DNA from: Asterella californica | Lineage: Eukaryota > Streptophyta > Marchantiopsida > Marchantiales > Aytoniaceae | Length of the DNA: 64,000 bases | Assembly (NCBI GenBank): GCA_036924285.1 | Contig: JAYKYS010000006.1 | Span: 23,162,001 to 23,226,000, forward strand | Direction: 5' to 3' | Part shown: positions 1 through 9,607 of the stretch, one piece after another | Layout of the letters: the number at the start of each line of letters is the position of its first letter | Position numbering within the stretch: the first letter of the stretch is position 1 | The notes under the pieces: generated by a model | Told to the model about the DNA's origin: nothing | The model's input: only the letters and a program-made list of their open reading frames with translations | The model's database searches: none | Translations under genes and position numbers: made by a program

Positions 1-1730
1 TTCGGCAGAAACCAGAATTAGAATTCATGATCGATTGGACTGTTGCCTTGGTCGATGTTGCGCTCATGAGAGGACTTGTTCTGCACTTCACGGGTCAAAG
101 TAGACGCCTAGTCCGAGATGGTTAGTGCGAATCACTTGTCAATGACCAGGTATCTAGAAACTGTAACACCTGCTCACGTGGGCTTCATTAATGCGAATTA
201 GAGCGCAAATGTGAGCGTGACAGTCGCTTGCGTGCGCTGATGGCGAACCCAAGTGGAAGGTAGGATCCGCTCGTAGTGGAAAGTCCCAGTCGAAAGGCTG
301 AAGAACCAGAGGACTTTCACAAGCAGCGTACCTTGTAAAATGACAACAGATCTCCTTCTCATGAAAGTGACAAGTAAGAGGAGGGAAAGTGAGTGTGAGT
401 ACTATAAAACACATGGCCAAATCAAAGGCAAATAACCGAGAAGCAGATGTTGGTGTGGAAAACACGAAAAGTGCGATAGGTCGGTCGGAAGTATGTACCT
501 AGGATCCGCTCTCCTAGGGCAGAACCAGTTAAAGGGATGTTTTGTGTTGGTCGAAGCAGGAAAGGAGGGCGAGGTACATTAGAAAAGGGTGCGGAAAAGC
601 AGAAGCAGATGCGACTCTGATGCGACACATGAAAACAGGAAGACTGAGAGAGTGTTACTGACAGAGTTGTGACCGGCCACTGCTCTACGAACAGTAGATG
701 CACTAGTGTAGGATCTAGGCGGGGAACCCTAAGAAACCAAGAAGGAAATGGAAGGTCGTCGTGAAGAGGTAACAACTGCCATCGTCCAGACTCCACTGTG
801 TGTAGGCGGCGGAGCTCCTGGAGCGCACTCTCTTCTCCCAGAAATAAACCAAAAATAAACAAAGTAAAAGAATAGAACAGAAAAGAAAAGAATTAAATGT
901 GCCTTTGGTGAAAGCATGAACAGAAACGGATGATCATAGCGACTTCGCCCTCATTCATTTTTAATATCCCTATCTACAGTTTCATAGACACATCTTCCAT
1001 GAACCTACTTGTCATATTTGCTGGTACTCGTGCATTTTATTCACCTCTTCCAAGATGGAAGAGGCTAATTAATTTAGTTTTTGTTTGGTGATATTGTCTG
1101 GATTTATATTTTCTGAAATGTATTTTGTGTCCTAACTTTATGGGTTATGTCTGGAAAGTATACAATTGTGTCTTTTGTTAATATTTAATAATTATTTTAC
1201 TATTTTATTGATATATTTACAAATTATTTTGATAACACCATCCAAGATCTACCAGTCCACAAACCACGTCTAACTCCTCTCACCATGACTGCTTCTATCC
1301 CCATCTATAGTTTCTTTCTTATTTCCTTGATTGTACTCTTCCTTCCCTCTAGCCAGAAGCATGTTGCATGCATATTATTCATCTCTAAGATAGAAGATGT
1401 AAATATACAAAGGTTTGATTTATTATATAATCCATTCTTTATGTAGTGCGCATACACATCGCTACACAACATATGTCATAACATATCGCTGTCAGAGACA
1501 CATCACACATATACATAACACATAGACGATGTCATACACATACACAAGTGTATCACAATCGTCTCCTTAAGTGGCGATTAGGTCCGTCTAATTCTAGATA
1601 GCCTTATATCTCAACTATGTGATATACACCTTCATGGGTGCAAGGATCTGGAGACCGGGTGCTACATCGCCCCATGGTTAGTCGCCTGTCTACAATCCAT
1701 ACCACGCAAGGATCTAATCGCCTATCCTTG
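1..1730. other. Left flank, no supported gene
   Basis: I see no recognisable gene here. Bases 1-900 are of mixed composition and have minus-strand frames up to 146 codons with no familiar motif. From about 900 the sequence is AT-rich. The stretches 955-1075 and 1295-1406 resemble each other (both carry a version of tcta-agttt followed by a small hairpin), which suggests an old repeat pair. Bases 1440-1730 lie just 3' of the retrotransposon coding region on its strand and may be its 3' untranslated region or LTR, but no LTR boundary could be fixed. Confidence 0.4.
1044..1064. repeat. Hairpin of the dispersed CCTCTTCCA family
   Basis: A perfect 9-bp inverted repeat, cctcttcca (1044-1052) and tggaagagg (1056-1064), with a 3-nt loop and flanked by ttca and aat. 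The same core recurs at about 24.8, 43.2, 48.7 and 59.5 kb. A weaker relative lies at 1369-1406. Confidence 0.5.
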
Positions 1731-1736
1731 CTATAT

Positions 1737-2355
1737 ACATCGAGGACAAACTCACCGTCCAATAGAAATGACATTGAAAGATGAAGTCAAACACGACATG
1801 TGCCAACCTCTCGAACAATCATCACACACCAACATACGAGCTGCTCCACCAGCAGATCCACACAACATACACCTCAAGCGCGCACGTACAACCGCTAAGC
1901 TTGGATCAACGGTACCATCGATGTTTAGAAGATGACATGGCGTGCAATTACGCACATGTCCTCCAAACAACACCATCACGACCCTCTAACATGAGTACTT
2001 CAGAAAGTAACATCTCACGCACTCGTAAAATAGTGCACCTTACGGTCACATCCAACGTCGTCGGTGCAGTTTGCTATGGATAGATATAATCATCAGGATG
2101 AAACATGCAAATCGATGACCGATAACCTCCTCCTCGGATAGCCGCATATCGCAATGTGTTTCTATACTGAGCAATCGCTATGTTCTCAAAAGTCATAGAC
2201 ATAACTCTCCGAAATATCTCTGCTCGTTGAGAACATGCTTTGACCCACATATCCAAGTCATCAAGGTTCAGCACCTCAGCAGAATCACGACGAATGACCG
2301 AAGGTAGATCTAGATCTCGACCATACAAGAGAAAATATGGTGAGAAGGAAGCCAA
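1737..2355 (-). pseudogene. Integrase C-terminal region with PHD zinc finger
   Basis: The first part (2355-2074) reads ASFSPYFLLYGRDLDLP and later IRGGGYRSSICMFHPDDYIY, the typical distal part of a plant-type Gypsy integrase. After a stop and a frameshift it continues at 1979. There a full PHD set of zinc ligands is visible: CMLC, then CDDC, then the H and C of GWHMSC (1871-1791), and finally CPRC at 1748-1737. The spacing is C-x2-C-x11-C-x2-C-x4-H-x2-C and then C-x2-C. One TGA sits where PHD fingers have a conserved Trp (IGR-stop-VCPRC), consistent with a TGG to TGA change. In the PHD family this fold binds histone tails, so a role in choosing insertion sites is inferred, much as chromodomains do in other Gypsy integrases. 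Confidence 0.75.
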
Positions 2356-2381
2356 AGATGTTTGTCGGCTAAAATGGTAAC

Positions 2382-3010
2382 CTAGTCTCCCAAGCGGCCC
2401 TTCTGCAAGTCATACTTGCGCAATCCTCTCTTCATTGTCTGAACTACCCTCTCTGTCAAACCATCCGTCTCAAGATGATCTCGAGATATAGTCCGATGAT
2501 CAATCAAGGCCTGATCACATGAGGTCTGGAACTCACCAAGAAACTTTGTACCTTGGTCTATCAGCACTTCAGCTGGTACTTCAAAATGACTCAGCACTCG
2601 GTCTAAGAACACATACGTTGTCTCCTCACTCGTCTTGTCAAGTAATGCCACCAACTCAATCCACTTGGAGAAGTGCTCCACCATGACCAACACATACCAG
2701 TGGTGATGTACGGTCAATGATAAAGGTCCCACAAAATCCAAACTCCAACGATAACTCAATCCCATAATCGGTAAAGGATGAAACTGTGGAGTAGGAGCAT
2801 TAAACGATGCTCGTACTCGATCACAAACCACATATCGTGCGACAAATAAAACATCGATGTGCATCGATGTGCAAACATCGATGTGCATACTACGCTATCA
2901 ATATTGTCTTTGGAGTAAGCTATGTGTACGCTTCATCCCAAAATGTCTCAACTCCTCATTGGCATGTCGTACTAACTGTGTCCTTTGGGATGGATGTGAC
3001 ACATCCCGTG
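2382..3010 (-). pseudogene. Gypsy integrase: zinc-binding and catalytic core
   Basis: The catalytic core (2888-2382) has the integrase acidic triad: Asp in SLDFVGPL, Asp in VLIDQGTKF and Glu in LTERVVQTMKRGL. Just upstream (about 3010-2910) an HHCC-type N-terminal domain is seen as RHANEELRHFGMKRTHSLLQ, followed by the degenerate YVVC pair near 2830. A local triplication of a short cgatgtgc-containing unit at 2850-2888 and stops disrupt the join between the two. The enzyme inserts element cDNA into host DNA. Downstream it continues, with a frame break at about 2360-2380, into the C-terminal and PHD region. Confidence 0.85.
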
Positions 3011-3270
3011 CTCTCTCATCCCACACTCGAAGTACATGTCGTCCTTCTCGTCAAAATCTCTTCGTTCGTTGGAGGACATGATCTCGCTCCTTGGTACTTA
3101 CTGTGTCTATCATCATGTCAATACGTAGGTACTCCATTAGGGTCCATCGTCATGGATATCTCACTGGTATGGAACACCATCTCCATCATCAAGATCTGGA
3201 GACTCACCATCTACTCTCTAACTTGAGAAAGATACGACATGGTCCTCCATACAAGAAAGACAGATGCATG

Positions 3271-3561
3271 TCACCTTAGCACTACCTCCTCATCAACCTC
3301 ATCATGCCATCGAGCACCAATCTGATCCTGCTGACTCGTGCATGGATTACAACCCAATCCATCGACATCTAGGTTTGCAACTCCAAGTCTATGCACTACT
3401 TGGAAATCATACTCTTGTAAGATCAGAGCCCATCGAGCAAGCTTCTTTGTAAGCTTGTCGGACTTCATCAACCATTTGAGCGACTGGTGATTAATGATGA
3501 GAGTAAAGGGGTTCCTAAACAGATGATATCGAAAGCGTGCAACAACCCACACTGTCATCAA
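3271..3561 (-). pseudogene. Gypsy RNase H domain
   Basis: This frame reads INHQSLKWLMKSDKLTKKLA and then RWALILQEYDFQVVHRLGVA, ending near DVDGLGCNP. These are the hallmarks of the distal RNase H of Ty3/Gypsy pol, with degenerate forms of the usual TDHQPLKWL and AD-LSR motifs. The N-terminal part of RNase H should lie at 3790-3560 but is broken by stops. The normal role is to degrade the RNA strand during reverse transcription. Confidence 0.85.
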
Positions 3562-3792
3562 ACACTCTCCCTCATAGAACTATACCTCGTCTCCGCCGAA
3601 TTATTAGAGCGACTAACATATGCCACCACAAACTCTTTTTCTCATCATCATGATGAGTCAGCACTGCTCCAAGTTGCAGCATACTCCAATCAGTGTGCAG
3701 TAGGAAGGGACGCCCCCTAACGGTCTCTTCAAGATGGGAGCAGATGTCAACTTATCCTTGAGCTCTACAAAAGCTCACTCCTGCTCATCTCC

Positions 3793-4647
3793 TCACTGCC
3801 ACTCCTGGTCTATCTTCATCAGTTTGGTCAATGGCTTCGCAATTGCACTAAACTCTCTCACGTATCGACGATAAATATTCACCAAATCAACAAATATCCG
3901 AACTCGACTTACATCTGTGGACCGTTGGATATGTACAATAGTCTCAACCTTTGTCTGTTGGACATTCAACCCACCTGAGTAGATGGTATGACGCAAGTAC
4001 TCTACCAACTCCTGGAAGAACTTACACTTCCCAGGGTGTAACTTCAACCTATGAGCTCTCAACCGCTCTAACATATCCCGTAAGTGTTTCTCGTGCTCCT
4101 CCATTGTAGCACTATAGACTAAGATGTCGTCAATATAACATCTGATAAAATCCAATCCTGTTAGGATCCTATCGATCACCTTTTGGAACTCAGCAGGGGC
4201 GTTCTTCAACTCAAATGATAAGAACCGTCACTAATAGAAACAATATTTGTCGTGAGAGTCAATTTCTCAGAATGTTATCTTGGACTTATCTTTTTCTCTC
4301 ACCGGCAACTGATGATACCCTGCTCGAAAGTCTAAAGTATTGAAGACCTTCACATGATCCACTACGTCAAAGATCTCCTCAGGTGTCAGCATGGCATACT
4401 TATCGGACTTTGTCTGCCGATTGATAGGACAGTAATCTCCACACATCCGTCTATCCGTGTAGTTGTCATACATATCATTCTTTGCTGGCATAACAGTGGC
4501 AGATGCATACTCTCCATGCGACCTCTCCACCAACCCAACCTCCAACAAGTCTTGAGTCTTACTTTCGATCAAGGCTCTCTCCATGTCACTGTATCTGTAG
4601 GGACGTCGAAAGATTGACGTGTCACTAGTCAGTCGATATGTATACAT
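3793..4647 (-). pseudogene. Gypsy reverse transcriptase
   Basis: Two frames separated by stops at about 4210-4266 make up the RT. The upstream frame (4647-4267) has the CGDYCPINRQT motif and, at residues 105-113, LDFRAGYHQ, which contains a catalytic Asp. Between the two frames the translation still reads EIDSHDKYCFY and then FELKNAPAEFQ, so little or no sequence is lost. The downstream frame (4209-3793) has YIDDILVYS at about 4137-4111, which holds the catalytic aspartate pair. These motifs place the enzyme in the Ty3/Gypsy group. Confidence 0.9.
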
Positions 4648-4922
4648 GGTCTCTTCAAGGTACCCAAATCTTTCATATTGAAGGCAAAAAAATTCATGTA
4701 GCTCTTCAAGGATCTTTGAACTCTTCGTCTCTCCTCTCTTATAAGCTTGGATCCAATCTCCTCTCCCAAGTATCCGCTAGAGGTAGAAGACGAAGCCATT
4801 GACTGCTATCTTCCAACCTCTAGAGCAGTTTTTTTCTGCTCACCACCAACAACCTCCACCTCCACTATGCGAAAAACTCCTATAGTCCTAGCTGCAAGCT
4901 CCACACTCTCTCCTACGTCATC
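4648..4922 (-). other. Linker between DNMT and RT, degraded
   Basis: Minus-strand translation gives short open pieces such as ARTIGVFRIVEVEVVGGEQ and KDLGTLK just before the RT. They are probably polyprotein linker. No domain is recognised. Confidence 0.4.
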
Positions 4923-5589
4923 TCATGATGTCCAAGGATGACGAACTCCACACGCCTCGTCCTCAATCTTTGTTTCCACCGATCCGATAGACAAAGAGCT
5001 CAGAAGTGTCCGAGCAATAACACCCGTCGATCGCATCCGACGCTTCTCAGTCAATCCAAGGCTAACAATCCACGTCAAGCAGTTCAAGTCCATTGCTTGA
5101 TCTAATACTTGACGACGTGAAGCCTCTAACATCGGGGCTACTACCGTCGTATTCATAGAAAAATCCATCGTTCGTTCTCTCTCATCGGCGTTGAACTCCA
5201 TCAACTGTTGTAACCGAGCATCCCATACAAGCATAGGTCCTCCATCTCTGTAAGCATGTGACGTTGAAAAGCTCACCAATGTGAGAAACGTTGTCCTAAG
5301 TCGTCCCACTAGGTTCACCATTGTCATATGTGACCTATCGACGATTCTCACTACTTGAGATCGTCGTCCTGCATCCAAGATGTCATCAACTATGAGGTGC
5401 GATGGTCGTCTCATTGCATTGTGTGCGTGCTTGAGCACCTCCTTTGATAACAAGTTCGTCCACTACAACCATAGACGATGTGCACGAGATCTCACTCTCG
5501 CTGCATCTAACAGCCGGTCCAACCCAGGACCGCATCTGGTGCACACTCCTCATCATCTCTGTATGAGCATCATCCAACAAAGGAACGTT
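4923..5589 (-). pseudogene. C-terminal half of retrotransposon C5-cytosine DNA methyltransferase
   Basis: The reading resumes exactly after the 1.86-kb insertion with NVPLLDDAHTEMM (from 5589), completing the ENV motif of the first half. After a frameshift it reads RSRAHRLW-stop-WTNLLSKE and then, from 5453, a 176-codon frame. That frame holds RDGGPMLVWDARLQQLME (about residues 69-86), ADERERTMDF (89-98) and RRQVLDQAMDLNCLTW (113-128). These match the distal DNMT motifs: the ERER-MGFP element and the motif X form LGQAMDLN. Substitutions at key glycines (MDF for MGF, LDQ for LGQ) and the stops show that it is inactive. The family transfers methyl from S-adenosylmethionine to cytosine C5. Confidence 0.85.
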
Positions 5590-6173
5590 GTCGTGTCGGA
5601 TATTGCGTGAAGGATGTCCAGGAAAACGCGAGGTTCTTGGCTGTGGAGATGCTGTGTGCTGAAACAGAGACAAGACAGAGAAAAACAACCACGAAAACGA
5701 ATGCTGCGATATATACACTCCAAATGTATGTACACGGCCGGTTCTTTCTCCTAAGAGCACAGAACTGATAACCAGACCAGAGCGGTCTGTAACCTGCTTC
5801 AAAGCCCTTAAAACAACCCTTGATTCTCAACCCTGATCCAAAAACACCGAAGCGTAGCTCAAAGCAAGAGAAACTTCCCTTTGCTAACAAGCAGAGCCAC
5901 AGCAGTATCACGCGATCCAAACCCAAGTCTAAACCACATCCATGTACAAGTTCTTAGCTAAAGCTAGCTATCACAAGCTGTATATAGCCAACCAGAACTC
6001 TACCGAACTCAAAAGAGCAAAATCCGTAGCGAAGAAATCGAAAAAGGCCTATCTGTGAACTTCCTCCTTTCGCCAAACGGACTTCAGATGTCGATAGGGT
6101 CTCCTCCGCTGACTCCGTTAACCCAAGAAACTTTCAGATCCGACTTCCAACAGCCGAGATATCGTCAATTTTC

Positions 6174-6960
6174 GGTCGCAGGTGACCGATCCTTCAAAAA
6201 CTCCTCCCTGCGGCTTAAAATCGCGCACACCGCACAAACGGATCGTCCAAACTGATATCCGTCTTCGCTGACAGATAGATCTAGCTACCCTGAACCCAAC
6301 GAGACTCCAAACAAGTCGTTTGGAGTTCCCTTTGCAAAACCACTCGAGAAATTTGGTCGCAGGTTGCAAAAAACTGACGTAAATCGACTCCCTGCGGCTC
6401 AAACTCGCTCATCACACTGAAACCAACAATCCAATGCACACACGGTCTTCTCCTATGAGTAGATGAAGACTCCCTGATCGCGTAGGCACCAAGAACGAAG
6501 AGCTTGGCTCACCGATCGCGAAGAACAGCCCAACCTCAGATCGCAGGTAAACGAAAATCTGATGTAAGCGCTTCCCTACGAGCCAATTTCACTCAGAACT
6601 TCCAAACCGCCCGATGAAAACTGGTATCGTCTTCAATTTCCTGTAGAACTCGGTGTTCTGATCCCGTTGGATCCAAGGACAGCAAGTTTAGACTCTGGAA
6701 CGGTCCGAACGGTCCAACTCCCCTTCACAGGTAACTGAAAACTCCAAATCTGCTTCCTGCGTCTCAATTTCACTCAGTATGCACCCCCTGATCCGTCTCT
6801 TCCCAAACCGTCTGAACCAGTGCGTAGCCTGCACAGATCTGAACCCAACGACGCCTTGCGCGCTTGCATTGGACTCCTAAATCTCCCGAACCGTCTGTTG
6901 ACAGGTCGCAGGCGCAAGCTAGCCCCTAAGCTGCCTCCTTGTTACAGTCTCTGTACGTAC
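6174..6960. repeat. Degenerate tandem array, unit about 180-185 bp
   Basis: A motif like ggtcgcaggt followed by ctgcggctca and ttcactca recurs with starts at about 6174, 6355, 6539, 6724 and 6904, a spacing of 180-185 bp. Copies are diverged. The array lies wholly inside the 1.86-kb insertion. Confidence 0.6.
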
Positions 6961-7050
6961 AATTCTCTCCTGAATAATAAGGAGCAGGCCCCTTGCGTCT
7001 TTGATATAACGCCTGAAGCCCTAAATACCCAGTCAGCAAGTAACCAGGAG

Positions 7051-7400
7051 CCTAGCTTGATTTTGCCTTTTTCCGAATCGCATAACTTCTTCTCTGAATG
7101 TCCAAACGAAGTAAACAAGATGCCCATGGAAAACTGACAATGAGCTCTATCCATCTATGCGATAAAAGTGAAGATCTGAAGTTGTACCAAAAGCCCGCAA
7201 GGTGAGGCCTAGCTTGTTTTCTCCATCTTTCGAGTCCTGTAACTTCCTCACTAGGCGTCCAAACGAAGTAGACAAAGTGCCTATGGAAAGCTGACAAGGA
7301 GCTCGACCCATCTATGCGATGAAAATGGAGATCTGAGATTGTGCCAAAAACCATAAGCTGGGGCCTAGCTTGTCTTCTCGTGAGTGTCTTTGGAGCGACA
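7051..7400. repeat. Tandem array, unit about 156 bp
   Basis: cctagcttg occurs at 7051, 7208 and 7364, and the sequence between repeats well (for example tgtccaaacgaagta and ccatctatgcgat in both units). There are two full units and the start of a third, near the right end of the insertion. Confidence 0.75.
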
Positions 7401-7446
7401 AGCATCGGAGTTTGAATTTCATGTAGGAGCCGGTCCACGACACGAC

Positions 7447-7863
7447 AACGTTCTCCAAGATGTACGCTGAAGAATCCACCTGATGCATCTGGAGATGTCG
7501 TAAGATCCGTAACATCTTTCAAAACATACTAGATCACGAATCATGTAAACTTTAACCTCTCTCAGCATGCGTGTGACCTTGACATGACCATCCGGCTATC
7601 ACCAAGTGAATGATGTCAACAACCGTGAGATCTTGCGCCCCCAGCAGTGAAATATCCGATGGTAATGCTTGTTGATATCCTCTGACAACTGATATGAGCA
7701 ACAACTCGGGATATCTTTGCACCAAGCGTGCCACATGACGCAATGAGATGCATCTCGCAATCTCATCTCTCTCCACATACAAGTATCGTTGTACTCGTAT
7801 GCCTGCTTGTAATACCACAGCCAAACCTATGCTGATCTCTCCAAACAGCTCCAGAGCACACAC
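7447..7863 (-). pseudogene. N-terminal half of retrotransposon C5-cytosine DNA methyltransferase
   Basis: Residues 3-18 (ALELFGEISIGLAVVL) match DNMT motif I, the S-adenosylmethionine site, normally LFGGI-TGLAA. YVERDEIAR (30-37) fits motif II. IAGWSCQGHT (89-98) is motif IV, with the catalytic Cys kept at codon 7584-7582 although the usual Pro is Ser. Downstream in the same frame, across several stops, SLHDS-stop-SSMF and then LRILRHLQMHQVDSSAYILE lead into ENV at 7455-7447, which is motif VI with the catalytic Glu. Upstream, a linker in the same style (VTLSPLDTTLIV) joins it to the protease region, so it belongs to the polyprotein. The domain is interrupted within ENV by the 1.86-kb insertion. 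Confidence 0.88.
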
Positions 7864-8268
7864 ATCTTCCTCTGGATATTGTCATACAATGAGAGTCGTA
7901 TCCAACGGTGATAAAGTCACAAGGCCAGTAGCAGGAACAATCCGATGTTCCTCTACAGACGGTACAAAGGCTTCACTCCAAGCCTGTTGCACCAATTGAT
8001 CAGCATACTGCTGCAACTCTCCACTCGAACTTCAGAGTGGAACATCCAAGACAGATGATACTGCCGTGGTCATACTAGGTATGTCCTCCACCTCCTCAAA
8101 GACTGGAGTATCTTCCGCAAGAGTATTGTACTCTAATAATTCTCCCGGTTAAGTGATGACTGAACTGAACCCTGCAACGGACGCCATCATCTCTGATGTA
8201 GACTTCGTTGTCTCAACTCTTACACTGAACCGCACTTGTAAGCTGCTCACTCGTCCTTCACCGGACTG
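7864..8268 (-). other. Polyprotein linker between protease and DNMT
   Basis: Minus-strand translation is mostly open with single stops, for example FEEVEDIPSMTTAVSSVLDV, SSGELQQYADQLVQQAWSEA and FVPSVEEHRIVPATGL. It is continuous with the DNMT frame. This supports one polyprotein rather than a separate methyltransferase gene. Confidence 0.6.
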
Positions 8269-8640
8269 TCAACCTGGTCTATAAGATGTTGTTTTCGTCC
8301 AATAGTCGATCACAAATCTCATAGGATATAGAACAGCATCTCCAACCAGTACATCATAAGACTTTGCGACCGTAACAATGACTTTGATTCTCACCATCGA
8401 GCCATCCGTGGGATGATCTGATCGAACTCTCACCGTCAACATCTCGCATGTCATGTGTAGAGCTGTACTCCCTGATTCTCATAGAGATGTCTGTAGCTAG
8501 AATGGACATCTCTCCACCTCGGACTTCCTCAAATCCAAACCAATGCACACCACCTTCCTCAACATCAACAGCTGGGCTCCCAAGTCTAACAAGACTTTCT
8601 ACGATCGATACACCTTCCCTGAAGGTGCCACCAAACAGAA
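8269..8640 (-). pseudogene. Gypsy aspartic protease
   Basis: The minus strand reads KVLLDLGAQLLMLRK, a retropepsin active-site segment with the catalytic Asp. The usual Ser or Thr after it is Leu, which would inactivate the enzyme. The distal part (8454-8269) reads VAKSYDVLVGDAVLYPMRF and DYWTKTTSYRPG, typical of the second half of plant-type Gypsy proteases. A stop and a frameshift separate the two. In living elements this enzyme cuts the Gag-Pol polyprotein. Confidence 0.75.
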
Positions 8641-9325
8641 GATATCACTTCTGTTGTCCAACAACACCACACCTGGTGCTAAATCAGCACGATAAATCGT
8701 TGATCTAACTGGTAACTCATCTAACCTAGCAACCGTCGTTTGTCAAGTACCACTGGTAGCTGTCTTGATCCTCGACTCCATAGGCACATCTATCGTCTCT
8801 CGATGAACCAACTCAATTACTAGAGGTAACTACATCCTTGCCCTCACTGAGCGTGATCGTCAACTGGAACACTAGAGCCAAGCTTCTGAATGTCGATGCC
8901 TCCAACTCCACTGCATCATCGGTAGGTCGTTTAGGATACATAGACGTGGTCCTTAACGCCTCCGATAGCGTGAACAACTGAGGAAATCTAGCTTGTCTAC
9001 CAGCCTCCCCACGTTGTGTATCCAACTCCACTTACGCACCTCGTGGTTCAGAGGTACGTATTGCACTCCGAGTCACTACCGTTGATGTCTCAATCTGCGC
9101 CACATCAGCCATGAAGTTGAAGTCAACTCCTTCTCCTCCATAAGACGTGGAAGTCTCTATTCTTGAACTTGATCCCTGCTGAGCCATAGTCATACTAGCT
9201 ATCCTCTACTCTAATTGCTCAAACTGAGCAGCCATACCCGCATCTAACGTTGTAGCAGACGATGGACTGACTGATCCTCTTCCGGGTGCTGGACCTCTAC
9301 TTGTAGCTCGACCACCACGGTCTCC
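8641..9325 (-). other. Gag-to-protease linker, degraded
   Basis: A 72-codon frame at 9031-8813 (for example RFPQLFTLSEALRTTSMYP) and flanking broken pieces are probably polyprotein remnants. No domain is recognised. Confidence 0.4.
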
Positions 9326-9562
9326 TTAAGCTCCTCCGCCTCGTCCACGATCAACCTTGTCTTGCTGTAGCTTGGAGTGGAGATCAAAACAACGGTCATT
9401 GCTATGACCTGGTCGTATATAATGCTCACATTGTATGGACACCGCTTGAAACGTCTCAGACGTCTCATAACCACCTCTCTTATGTGGACAACCCTTCTGC
9501 TGATGAGAACCATCACACGTCCAACAAGGACCAACTTGCTGCTGACTAGAGAAGGACGACAT
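9326..9562 (-). pseudogene. Gag zinc knuckle (nucleocapsid) region
   Basis: It contains CWTCDGSHQQKGC, a CX2CX3HX4C zinc knuckle of the kind that binds element RNA, followed by a degenerate second knuckle, CEHYIRPGHSNDRC, in which one Cys is replaced. It is in the same frame as gag and separated from it only by the TAG at 9608, so it was once the C-terminus of Gag. The tail is Gly/Arg rich. Confidence 0.75.
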
Positions 9563-9607
9563 GGACTTCTGTCCACCAGGTCTTACAACACCTCCTTGGG
9601 ATTGTGA

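Larger units (their letters stand above)
5590..7446. mobile_element. 1.86-kb insertion in the DNMT, probably a solo LTR or non-autonomous element
   Basis: The ends are perfect 9-bp inverted repeats: GTCGTGTCG at 5590-5598 and CGACACGAC at 7438-7446. AACGTT occurs on both sides (5584-5589 and 7447-7452) but only once in the ancestral DNMT codons Asn-Val, so it is a target duplication. Because the end bases overlap the duplication, the ends could also be read as TG...CA with a 4-bp duplication (ACGT), which would fit a solo LTR. Inside are two tandem-repeat arrays and tatata motifs (about 5708 and 5980). No long coding frame is recognised. The insertion is younger than the Gypsy element it sits in. 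Confidence 0.8.

Noticed and set aside
213..221. gcgtgaca, as a possible match to the TGTCACG start proposed for the Gypsy LTR
   Set aside because: Similarity ends after these bases, so it does not mark a 3' LTR.
154..862. Minus-strand frames of 103 and 146 codons at the window start
   Set aside because: No motif, and overlapping frames of similar quality; base composition can explain their length.
5553..7154. Several frames up to 118 codons on both strands inside the 1.86-kb insert
   Set aside because: They follow the tandem repeats and share no coding motif; treated as noncoding.
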